64,000 nucleotides of DNA from Anticarsia gemmatalis (taxonomy: Eukaryota; Arthropoda; Insecta; Lepidoptera; Erebidae), in the NCBI RefSeq assembly GCF_050436995.1, contig NC_134754.1, positions 7,557,001 through 7,621,000 on the forward strand, read 5' to 3'. Positions within the stretch are counted from its first letter, which is position 1; every line of letters begins with the position of its first letter. Shown here one piece after another: positions 45,816-56,907 of the stretch. The notes beneath the pieces were generated by a model that did no database searches, was not told the DNA's origin, and saw only the letters and a list, made by a program, of their open reading frames with translations. A program made the position numbers and the translations under genes.

Positions 45816-48055
45816 TCACGATGTGATACGGTTTTCTAAGACGGTTAATTTGTTAGTTAAATTAGACAGGTCACTTTGTATTTTTAACAAAACATTTGTG
45901 AAGTTCTCGCGGCTTTTCTTTCCGTTGATTCGGAATAATGATGATGTGGAGATCCGACACGATAGTTCAGACCTCTTGAAATCTGTTAGGAAATTATTTA
46001 ATTTGTCTTCTCGGTAACGTAATTTATTTACTGCTATTGTTTCTGTTGAGATCGTGGTCTGAGCTGAAAAAACAAGATGGGTTATTTATAAACGAAACTT
46101 TTTGCATAAGTGTTGATTTTCGAGCCTAATTCATATAGATTTCTTTATCTCTAATTCTTCACATTCCTCAAGTCTAGTATCTAAAATCTAAAGCAATCTT
46201 ATCATAGCTCTTAAATTGCATTTATTATTTACGATTCGAATCACGTGATACATACACGTGCAAGTTACATTGTAATGTAGCGGATATCTATTTCCAAGTA
46301 GCATGGTGTCAAATTGGAAAGTATGCACTGTTTATTTATTCCATTTGCATTGCCGAAGTGCGTACTTAGTATAGAAAGTTGCTTAATTTTCATCCACTCA
46401 TGAATGTTTGCATTCAATGAATGGTAAAGTGTCACAGTAAAGTTGACCACAAATGTTAGATACCTCCTTACGATAACATAGTAACCGCAGTTATTAGCAC
46501 AGAATGATTATTTCCTTCCTTTGTTCCCTATTTGTCTCATATTCTTCAATCTTACGAGCATACTAGGTTCTTAACTTTATCAAGTTACTATTGAGGACAG
46601 GTCGGTCATAATATTGTATTGAAGTAACAAGTGACTATTTTAAGTACGAGGAGATTAGTCCCCTCGTAGAATTATAATAGCCCAGGACTAATTCTTGGGT
46701 CTGTGTCGTAGCTACGAACAACCTCGAAGACCCCCGGCAAAGGTTTAGGTCAGAATCCACGTGATTTTGGAGTTTGCAGCCGGCTCTGTTTAAAGGCGTG
46801 TGATAGCTATTAGACCCCCGTGTAGTTAGCACAAAGGTACAAGGGAAAATTAAACTTACAGCAATTACAAGTACACTTATTGCCACACTCATGTTGCTTG
46901 GCTTCATAAATCGTGTCGGTAACTGTTTGCACGTGGTGTTTCGATCGTTCCTCGCCGTTTCCGATAGTTAGCATCTTGTTGACGGTTGTCGCTGCTAAGG
47001 AGACATAGGTGAATGTTATTTATTATCAGTTTATTCTATGAGTGGGTACCAAAAGATTACTCAGATGAAATACAACCCAAACTTAGAACACTAGATATGT
47101 GGTAATACAGGATTAAGTCCTCTCGTTTTTCTAAAGAAAAATCTAGCCAATACTTATATAGGTACTTCGAGAAATTAGGGACTTTATACTACTTGTAGAC
47201 TTCGAACCAACATATGCTATTATAATGCTAGCGATAAGGCGCTATGACTGACACTAGCCAATGGCGCCTGTGATGAACATAATAGCAATAAGCTATTTCC
47301 AGTTACGATCAGCACTACGGCAACTTACTAGGTAACGTTTTACTTGATACACTTACATGGATATCGATATCCGGGCAGCCAAACCTCCAGTATGAACGGA
47401 TGTTGCGGTTCATTACCTTTTCGCAAGCAAGTCAACGGTAGAACATCAGTACCGGATTTGATAACAATCACTTCCTCGGCAAAGTCTGGCAGATCCAACA
47501 AGTGCCATAGTTTTTGCCGAAGGACTGATATGGATGCGGATGGCTTAACTGATATGTAGCGGAGTCTGTCTTCCAGAACTGAAAACCAGGTGCCTAGATA
47601 AACTGCAGAAACAGTTTGTAGGTAAAGTTTGTATGCACTTAGCTAGTTAGTTACGTTTGCTATTGGGATATTTTTGTCAGGAGAACGATTGGTCAGTACC
47701 TACTTATAGTATACTCTACCTATAGGCTGCTTGTTTACCTCATAGTTCTGTGTGAAAGGTTGACAAATTAACCTACATCTAGTTCTTGGCCGTCCTATAA
47801 GGCATGCCCTTGAACGAGAGAGCTCATAACAATTAATTCACAGGAGTCAACAATAAACAATAATTTATTTTAATTTGCATATTCTCAGTATTCTATAAAC
47901 ATTACCCTCGTCCTCGTGATATAAACAAAGAGATCTCACAGATGATAGAATTTACTTGACTTACCACCTAAATCATATCTCCGAATGATGACGAAAGTGA
48001 CAACTTCTTTTTTAAAAATTTTCAACGGCACTTTTAAGAGCTTTGTTAGTGACAT
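45816..48055 (-). CDS. Unrecognised 231-residue protein with ubiquitin-like N-terminal half
   Basis: I assembled four exons with consistent GT-AG sites: 47965-48055, 47357-47578, 46860-46994 and 45816-46063. They total 696 nt, phases 1-1-1, 231 residues. It starts MSLTKLLKVPLKIF. Residues about 18-102 read like a beta-grasp ubiquitin-like fold: VVTFVIIRRYDLG, then ISVKPSASISVLRQKL, VIVIKSGTDVLPL and FILEVWLPG. A Cys cluster CGNKCTCNC (about 141-149) follows, then a charged helical C-terminus (NVLLKIQSDLSNLTNKL). The exon 3 acceptor is a tandem TAGCAG that could add or drop one Ala. AATAAA (45792-45797) lies just after the stop. I do not recognise the family. The upstream gene on the same strand is a COQ3 copy 0.5 kb away. 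Confidence 0.72.
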
Positions 48056-48572
48056 AATTGTATTATACTAATCACTATTCTACTCTTAAAAGTACTTAAA
48101 ACTAATAATTGCCCAAAATATTATCGCATGGCTCAATTTTGTATCGTCTTGGGACGATGATTTCTTTACGTCAGAATAACGCACAACAGAGATGAACTGA
48201 CAGAATTTAATTTATGGTTGGAAATAATGATGAAATAAAAAGTTTAAGTTTTAAAGTATTTTATTTTAAAAACATTATACAAAAACGGGATCTTAATTAA
48301 TCCGCTGACCGTATATAATCGTCATTAATGTAAACTATTAGGTATACCGCCACAAATTATTGGTAAATCATATCTACTAAGAACAAAATATTGTTTATTC
48401 AACAACTTTTTACAATTAACATGCTATATAATTAATCTGATGAGGTACCTAAGTAGGTATTTTATCAGCTTTTCGCACTTTGTGAAGACACTGATTACAA
48501 TCACTCGCATCACTTTTTGTTGATGCATTAACATAAAAATATTTAGCATTTCTTTTCATCTTCTTCGTACTC

Positions 48573-51500
48573 TTAACATAATTTTCGTGCCTGTATAGCA
48601 TACCACATCTTCTCGTATTTTGAGAAATACCATTTTCTTGTGATTGGATTGTAGAGCACGCCGTGTGTTAACTCCACTTGGCAATTATCTGGACAAAAAG
48701 AAACAATACAATTTTGGCTTTTACTATAAGATTCAGGTTAAGAACCATAAAAGGAGTTCTGCTTTTCGAAAGGGTAATATAATAATAGAAGAGAATACAA
48801 GAAATAAGTAGGTACCTACTTAGCTGATTCCTTCTAGATGCGTTTAATAGTTAGGTGGAAAATCACTGCAGGCAATTACCTAGCTCAAATGTTACCAATA
48901 CTTACTTCTAGCCAGCATTGAACCGAGCTCCTTCATCGTTACAAACTTCTCATACTGGTGAGCTCCTTTCGGCGCAAGTCCCAATACATCTTCAGCTAGG
49001 AATATTACCAGGAATTGTGATACCCATGTCCTGTTTGGAGTAGTGAAGAATACTTTGCCACCGGGCTTTACAGTATCGATACAACATTTAGCAAACAATT
49101 CTTGATTGTTAACATGTTCGATTACTTCTGATACTACTACCGCATCGTAATGGTTACGATATTGCTTTGAGTAGACCTGCAACAGCACAAAAGAAATATA
49201 ATTTTGTCATTCTTTAAGTAGGTATGATAATAGCGACTTCGTAGGAATCTTCTGGATTATTCTCACTGGCCGTCCCCCGAAAATATTAAGACTTAATGTT
49301 AAAAGTTGGAGAGAGTGTCTAGTACCTATCTATATCCCGCTTCGTTGAGTTAGGTGTGGTTAGCATCTGTGGCCCTCATCATATGAGTGCCTAAGGAGTT
49401 TATACGAGCAGTTAAAGTCCTGATGCTATCTTGTAGAAAAAAAGTTGCAACAAATCAACCTGTTCTTACCAAGATAAAAAAGACACTTAAAATTATTAAT
49501 AAAACGAATTGTATTAATAAGACGACGCTGTCCAAAAACTTACCTCGATGGTGGTATTGTGGTACGTGGGCAAGTTATGAGCTAACTCTGGGTTGGTCCT
49601 ACTGTGTTCTTGCGCCACTTGAATTAGTTCTTTGCTTGCGTCAATTCCTGTGACCTTAGCTCCGAGCTTTGCTAAATCCTGAAAGAGAATACTTGCTTAA
49701 CATTTTTATGAAAAAAAAAAGTATGAAAATCTCATTCAAAAAATTTTCCGACCTGTAATTTATGTGCATAAAGCACCTAGTTAGATTACACTTAGTTTAA
49801 AAGTTGGTAGTATTATATAAAAACGTAAAATATGGTCACCTCTGTAAGAATGCCGCCTCCACAGCCAACATCAAGGATTGTCCTGTTTTTTAGAGGCAAT
49901 GATGACTTTTGCTCTGTCGGACATTGTGCTAAACCATCTCTTACGAATGGTACTCTAAAACAATTTGAATGATTATGAAATAATAGGTTTAATTAATTTT
50001 ATTTAAGTTAAGAAATAATTAATCCTCTTTACCTACTTAATTATTTTATGAGGTCACACTAACGTGTATTACGAAGTTGAAGACAGAATATACCTAAGCA
50101 TATTTAATTAGTTAGCTATGAAATTAATTTCGATTATTAATTAGGTAATCGTTGATCGTTGAAACTACGATGCACCTTCAAAGTACGGATTATCTATCGG
50201 ATTATAGTTTTGATGTGTTTTTCAATTGACTACAAATATGTTGTTGTTGTACCTAAAACTACTCAGACATATTTTGTAGATATATCTATGTAAGTGCAGA
50301 GCTTAAGATAGACTGATGACCGTGCAGTGTCTCACGTTCGATTCCCACTAAGAACCAATATTTTTAGATTCTCGAATAGTATGTAGTCTCCTATACCTAT
50401 TGTTGTATTTTCTGTTATGTTTGCGCTTACAGACATTCATAAACAGCGTGGGAGTTAGTTTATAATTATAATATTTAAATAGATAAGATATAACAATTTA
50501 AAAAGTAATAAACAAGATTAATTTTAACTTAAAAAAAGAGCACAATAGTTTGACGTCATAACAGTCATAATCACAATGAAAAATGAATTCAGGTCCAAAT
50601 GTTATAAAAAATGTAATTCTTAGCAAAATTCATTGTTATATTTTTATTATCTGTATCCTTTAAACTTTCTGATGCTATCTTAAATGTAGTTACAATAGCT
50701 TTTTGTACTCCGTGTGAACATTCGTCTTATTCGTAGGTACAGCGCTTAATATTTGTTGTAAGATTTTTAGTAACCAATGTATCTACATAATTTAGGTTTC
50801 ATTTTTCGGGTTCGCTTTAAATTACTTCTTTAATCTAGTTAGTTACCTGAAGGACAACTAACAATTTTAATAAACCCGCGTTAATGAACGCAATTGGCTA
50901 GCGTAGTGGACTCAAGGCTTAACCCCTCCCTCGTTTGGGGGGTGACCCTTGCCCAGCAGTTGGACAGTAATGGGTTAAAAAAAACATAGGTATTATCGAT
51001 CTACTTTAGCTTTTTTTAAACAGTGTACTTACCTCATAGGATTCAATCTATGTATTAAAGCGAATACTCCTTTCTCATCCCACCATTCATTCAAATATTT
51101 GGAGAACATCTTCACTTCCGATGGATCGATTGTTGACGGTTGATTAGGATCCTGAACTTCCTTATTACTTTGAATAAATCTTGAAGAATTCCAAACCCCT
51201 AGTAAAGATATTTTTGAAGTTGTTCCTCTGTAATCAATAACATAAAAATCATACCTACTTACTTATTCATCTAAAGTTTAAACAATTACCCGCCAGTCGT
51301 TCCGAAAATGACAGGACGCGCACGCAGGTAAAAAAAAAATAAACCGGCAAGGTGATCCTGATAAGAACCATTTTTTTCCAAAATGTAGATGTGTAGGTAA
51401 CTAAACGGGGATTGACATCACCAGAGACTTGCATGAGAAGAATTTCACTATATTTTCCGGCAGGAAACAATTTTAATGTTTTAATAACGTCATCCGATTT

Positions 51501-51752
51501 TTTTGTTATCCCTATCACATTATTATGATATTTAATGAAAAAGCGACATAAGTACCGCATGATATGAATTTTTCTTAAGTTTATCAGTAATGGGTATATG
51601 TTTCTTTCTCCACCATATTACGCAGTCAAGTCTACGATTCAGGTGCTACTTAATTAACACAACTTCTAGATATATAAGAACAAGTAAAATAACTGAAGAA
51701 ATACATACATGGTGTTGTCAAAAACGCACTTGCTTATTTTTCGAGACCACAT
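48573..51752 (-). CDS. Coq3: COQ3-type ubiquinone O-methyltransferase, tandem copy 1
   Basis: A SAM-dependent mitochondrial methyltransferase for the O-methylation steps of coenzyme Q synthesis. Coding exons are 51709-51752, 51033-51227, 49840-49954, 49544-49678, 48906-49176 and 48573-48688, totalling 876 nt and 291 residues. The N-terminus (MWSRKISKC) is basic and suits a mitochondrial presequence. The family features are WWDEKG and LNPMR, SAM motif I DVGCGGG, GIDASKELIQVA, SEVIEHVNNQELF and KPGGKVFFTTPNR. The protein ends QARKLC. It is intact and shares all intron phases with copies 2 and 3. Its exact substrate may differ from canonical COQ3. Confidence 0.85.
50876..50985 (+). repeat. Dispersed repeat, 'GCCCAGCAGTGGGAC' type, copy 2
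   Basis: CAATTGGCTAGCGTAGTGGA, then CCTAACCCCTCCCTC-like text, GCCCAGCAGTTGGACAG and a short A run. It lies in intron 2 of COQ3 copy 1, antisense to the gene. Confidence 0.6.
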
Positions 51753-52514
51753 TTTAGCGCACGTCTTTTGTCTTTGAGAGTAAAACTTTGAATGCTAATT
51801 CAGATTTTGATGAAAATATATAAGATTAAATAATTAATTTGACAAATTTAAATCCGACTTGTTTTTCTATAGGGAGGGTAATCCGCGTGACTGATCGGAT
51901 TAAATTGCTTAATACGCTTCACTCCCGGTATAGTTGGTGTCGAAAGTTGGTTGCAGCCTTTAGAAAGTAAGAACTCATTTACATACTCACTTATCTAAAT
52001 GCTTCAGTGGTTTAGACGACTGGGTAGAATGCTAAAGTCTGAAGTTTCAGGTTTGGTTCTTGGGATGGGCGTAAATAGTTTAAATCGGCTCGGGAATTCT
52101 TAGCAACCTTCCTGGTTTTAAAATCGAGCAGTGTTTTGCATCCATTGCAATGGTCCAGAATACTAATGGCGATAGAAGTTGTCTCACTATGATCAAGTAG
52201 GTAATTACCTAATATACTATTTTATTCCTGTTTCCTAATTTATACCCTAAGTACCCATTTTTTATTATTTACGTAGCTAGGACGCTAAAATAAGCATTAA
52301 TCGTGTTGGGTATCTAATTTTAGAGTAGTCACAGTAAAACAGGTTAAATATAATAATGATTTATTTTCTCAAAAATATAATGATGTGATCTTTTAACAAA
52401 ACAATTTATAATATACACAATTCGTGAGAGGGAACGAGAGGAATAGCTTTTTTATTTGTTTAGCTACTGGCATAACAACAAGCTGAGAATAAAATATACA
52501 AATTAAGCGTCTTA
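51753..52514. other. Spacer between COQ3 copies 1 and 2
   Basis: No coding exon. A diverged tRNA-like SINE head (CTTCAGTGGTTTAGACGAC, then CAGGTTTGGTTCTTGG) lies at about 52000-52070. The promoter of copy 1 should be here. Confidence 0.45.
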
Positions 52515-52635
52515 CCCCCGGTTTCTGAGGCACATTTAGCGGTAGTTTATCTATTCAATAGCGTTAAAACTGATATAAAAAAACGCTATTGAATAGATAA
52601 ACTACTTACCGTTAAATGTACTCAGAAACCGGGGG
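52515..52635. mobile_element. Hairpin MITE (CCGGTTTCTGAGG family), copy 2
   Basis: CCCCCGGTTTCTGAGGCAC and its near-exact complement flank a fold-back core with ATTCAATAGCGTT. It is the same family as 32116-32231, more intact at the tips. Confidence 0.75.
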
Positions 52636-52801
52636 ATAGTAGTTCAAAAGACGTATTTAAAGATGTTAAAGCGATCCAATTTATAGCGTGAAAAAGAGAC
52701 AACATGATCAAATAATAATAGATTTAACATTCTTTTAGCAACGAAATATAATTTTACGTTCATCGCCGTTTTAAAAAAAGGGGTCAGTATCTTTCTGTTC
52801 T

Positions 52802-55593
52802 TCAGCATAATTTCCGTGCTTGAATAGCGTACCAAATCTTGTCATATTTCGTGACGGACCATTTCTTCGTGATAGGGTTGTAGTGGCCGCCGTGTGTTAA
52901 TTCTACTCGGCAATTATCTGTACAAAGAAAGCCATCATTTATACAAAGGTAACCCTCTGAATAGCAAGAAGCGATGCTAATGTTAGAAGGGACTTTAAGG
53001 AGGTACCTTCGCATCTGTACTTACGTAGAAAAAAGTACCAAATTTAGGCCACAATAAACATGGGGATCGTCGCGAAACTTAACTTAGGCATGAGCATAGG
53101 GTTAATTTTTATTTAACCCGTTACTGTCCCACTTCTGGGAAAGGTTCTCCTCCCGTACGAGGGAAGAGCTAAGCCTTGAGTCCACTACGCTGATGAAGTG
53201 TAGATTGGGAACTTTGCATGTCCTCAATAAATGTATTTATATTTTTTTAAGGCACGCAAAGTCTCATCATAATGTTAAGGGTTTCATCAAGGGTGTATTT
53301 AATAGAAAAAAATCATTCTTTAGTCTAGAAATGATTATAATGCTAACTTAGAATCATACTTACATTTTTCAAACATTGCAATGAGTTCTTTAAGTTCGAC
53401 AAACTTTTCATACTGATGGGTTCCTTTCGGAATAATCCTTAGAACATCTTCAGCCAGAAATATGACTACAAACCGAGACATCGTGGACCTGTTAGGTGTC
53501 GTGATGAAGATTTTACCTCCTGGCTTTACCGCTTCTATACAACTTTTAGTAAATAGTTCTTGATGATTAACATGTTCAAGGACTTCTGAGGCCACAACTG
53601 CATCGAAGTGGTTAGAGAATTGCTTCGAAAAAACCTGAAAAGCCAAAGAAAAAAGATTTTCAAGCTATTCAAAGACGAAAATAAATTAAGTGAAAAAAAA
53701 CTTTGTATCTAGCTTCCTAAGTTTTTTATACCTATTGGTATCCCAGTAAGTTAGTATCTATCTAAGGTATTTTTACTTATTTTTGTACCTATATGTATAT
53801 TTTATGTAGTAGGCAGGTACAATGTTACAGCAAACATTTGTTAGGCATTGAATAATTTAAGATATTTAAATCTATAAAAATAAAAACACGGGAAGATTAA
53901 TTGCGGACAGGTGCGACAGCCAATTTATTATTCATAAATAATATAATCAACATACGGAATAATTGGATCTGAGAAAAGCGAATTAATGATTGGTAACTGT
54001 GATTGCAAGTGCGTCACGGAAATAATTTATATTCAACAATCGAATGTACGGCGTATTTAATTAATAACCAATGATATGCAATTTTCTCATTCATTTTGCT
54101 TATGACTCAAAACGAAATGTCTTAAGTAGGTATAAGTATCGCCAAGCATGCCGTGGAATTTCCGGGATAAAAACCATCCTATGTATTTTTTCGGGTCTCT
54201 ACTATCTTAAAACATTTCATCCAAATCGGTTCAATGGTTTAGGGACGAAGAAAAGTTAGAGAGACAAAGTTCCTTTTTCATTTATCTTATAAGGTAGTAG
54301 GGATCACTGCTTACCTCAATAGTAGTAGAGTAGTACGTAGGCTTATTGTTAGCTATCGCTGGGTTGTTTTTACTGTGTGCTTTTGCGACCTTGATAATTT
54401 CCTCGCCTGCATCAATACCTGTCACACGGGCACCGAGTTCTGCCAAACCCTGTATCAGAATAAGGAAAATAAAATCGGAGTTTAGTAGGTCTCAATTGTC
54501 CATAGTTAAACGGAAACGATCCAACCCACACAGACGTAGTTTCGAGATATTTAACTTTTAAGTTCAGATCACTAACTTTGGGGACTAACTCAGGACTATA
54601 ACTTCATGGTGGGTTTGAATTTTACTTGGATTGTTTTCGTGATATTAAAATTTTAACTTCAAGGAGTGTTTTGGTATACATAACTCATTTTACCCATAGT
54701 GTGGGTTGGATCCTTTCCGTTTAACTATGGCCAATTGAGACTTTTAAAAACTAAATTTAGTAGTTTACCTACATACTAATATGGAATTAAGCACTAAAAT
54801 AACATCTCTACATTTAATTTTCGTCTACCTACTGCGTGTACAGAAAGAATAAGTAAGTAAATATTGTGTCCCATCGCGGAGGGCCATAAAAACATTGGAA
54901 ATTCTGTGAGAAGCGAACCTGAACAGTAATTTCTAGTAAAGTAGGTAAGTATTATAGGTATCTAGTTAAATCATCTTGGTACTTAAGATATAGAATTTAT
55001 TTACCTCGGAAAATATGCCGCCTCCACAGCCGACATCCAAGATAGTTTTATTTACTAGAGGTAACGCCAAATTCTGCTCAGCAGGGGGTACTAAACCATC
55101 CCTCACAAGCGCCACCCTAAAACATATTTTGATCAAGGTTTCGTATCACACAGTAGAACAAGCACATAGGTGAACCAGATTGTTATTATTCTTCTTAATA
55201 CCAACCTACTTGCATTAAGAACCTAGCTTCTAAGTTTGAAAAAACTTTTTAATTTATTGGTAGACTTACCTTATTGGATTCAGCCTGTGCATCACAGTAA
55301 AGGGACCATTGAAGTCCCACCATTCGTTCAAATATTTTGTAAACAGTTCCACTTCTGCTGAATCGATAGTTGAGGACCGGTTCTTGTTTTGAATAGACTT
55401 CGACGAATTCCAAACACATAATTTAGGTATTCTAGATGTTGCTCTGTAATAACGCAAAAATTGTGTAAGGCATTACTTAAGTACTTGTTTTAGGCACTTT
55501 GAGTATGTCTTCAAATTATCACATGAAAAGTTATCGACAAGGTACTCACACAGAATTACTGAAAACGTTCTTGATTAATTTAGTGGACCACAT
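52802..55593 (-). CDS. Coq3: COQ3-type ubiquinone O-methyltransferase, tandem copy 2
   Basis: Coding exons are 55550-55593, 55270-55443, 55005-55116, 54315-54449, 53364-53634 and 52802-52917, totalling 852 nt and 283 residues. It is shorter than the other copies because exons 2 and 3 are reduced by whole codons. Conserved features are WWDFNGPF, LNPIR, DVGCGGG, GIDAGEEIIKVA, SEVLEHVNHQELF, KPGGKIFITTPNR, and the C-terminus QARKLC. It resembles copy 1 more than copy 3 in its last exon. It appears intact. Intron 3 carries a 253-bp MITE. Confidence 0.84.
53095..53205 (-). repeat. Dispersed repeat, 'GCCCAGCAGTGGGAC' type, copy 3
   Basis: The minus strand reads GTAGTGGACTCAAGGCTTAG and ends GTGGGACAGTAACGGGTT. 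It lies in the last intron of COQ3 copy 2, sense to the gene. Confidence 0.6.
54150..54300 (+). repeat. Helitron-like body fragment
   Basis: The text GGGATAAAAACCATCCTATG, then CATCCAAATCGGTTCAATGG and TTAGGGACGAAG, is the body of a common moth Helitron-like repeat. Neither terminus is clear. Confidence 0.4.
54489..54741. mobile_element. 253-bp MITE with 43-bp inverted ends
   Basis: The left end 54489-54531 and right end 54699-54741 are inverted copies with two mismatches (GTCTCAATTGTCCATAGTT versus GTCTCAATTGGCCATAGTT). It lies in intron 3 of COQ3 copy 2. A target-site duplication was not clear. Confidence 0.7.
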
Positions 55594-56907
55594 CTTTACA
55601 CACGTCTTTTGGTTTTAAAAGTTAAATCCAACTATACGACAAAAACTTTTTAATAAAATACTGGAATGTCTACTTCTGTCATTCTGTAGTGAATAAAAGA
55701 AGCAAAGGTTCGAAATCTAAATAAAGATACTTTTTTTTTAGTTTTTGATTCGTTTCGTTTTACTTGCCCTATGCCTTTTTTTAGATGACGTGTGTACTGT
55801 AACAGGTTTTTAAATCCAATGGTGCTTGTGTTATTATAAATGCGATAAAGATTGGAAACCGGTACCTAGTTGGATTTAATTGGTACTGACAGTGAAACAG
55901 TTATTTATAGCCTTAAGCCGGCTTTTGGGTATGGGATATAATATGTATTACTTACATCACATACAGTGAACAATAATCACGAAATAAAATAAAAATAAAA
56001 TTTACCTACCTTAAGTATTGCAGGTTGAATTTGTACAAAATGGGTGAAGAGCGATAAAATATTATACCTGAAGATTAAATATATAATTATATCACATAGT
56101 CAAAAGACGGCTTAAATGGTACACAAAAACCTTAGTTTCTACATACGTACGCATAAGTTGATTCTATTGTACTTCCAAAAAAAAAAAAACCACCTCCACT
56201 ACTGACACAAATCTTCAGAGCTTAGTTTTATGGGTGAAAGAGAATAATTTTAACTATATCTATGGGTTTTGGAAGGAAAAACACAGGTTTAACATTTAGA
56301 AAATATGTATTTCTTCAAAACACCTTAGCAAAATCCTAAGTATTACTACTCGTAGTTAAGCTAACAGTGCTCACCTATATCCGGACACTCAACACCGCGC
56401 CAATGCATAATTCATTTATTTCAATAACAAAATAAAAACAAAATACTTTGGCTTCTGTAACACGTAATAGTTCCACATAGTAAAATAAATAAAAATATCC
56501 ATCCCAATAGTTTTGAATTCAAAGTCGAAATGATTTTGTATGACTATTTACATATTGCACAGAAATAAATAATATTATGTAGGATACATTGTTTGATCAC
56601 TAGATAATATATAAGTATTTCACAGTTAGAAATAAAAGCTGTCTTGCAGTATATTTAGATACTAATTACAATAAGAAAAAGCATTTAACAAATTATTGTT
56701 TTTCTAATTTTACACTGTCATAGGCAAATTATAGTAAACGGTTCTGAAAGATCATTATAATGTAGGTAGTCCATATTTGCTGTAATTAACTCCTTATTCA
56801 CTATAAGTATTTAGAAGAGCATTATCAAAACACATTTGTTTCGAAATAGCTTTAACACATGACTGACTACAATTTCTTATATATTTTTCTATGAAGTTAC
56901 TGTTGCC
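55594..56907. other. Spacer between COQ3 copies 2 and 3
   Basis: AT-rich, no coding exon or clear repeat seen. It should contain the copy 2 promoter and the copy 3 3' UTR. Confidence 0.45.

Noticed and set aside
46635..46907. ORF starting MKPSNMSVAISVLVIA that looks like a signal peptide
   Set aside because: It overlaps exon 3 of the four-exon gene in another frame. The frame used by the full gene closes across all four exons with better acceptor use, so the secreted-protein reading is a shadow.
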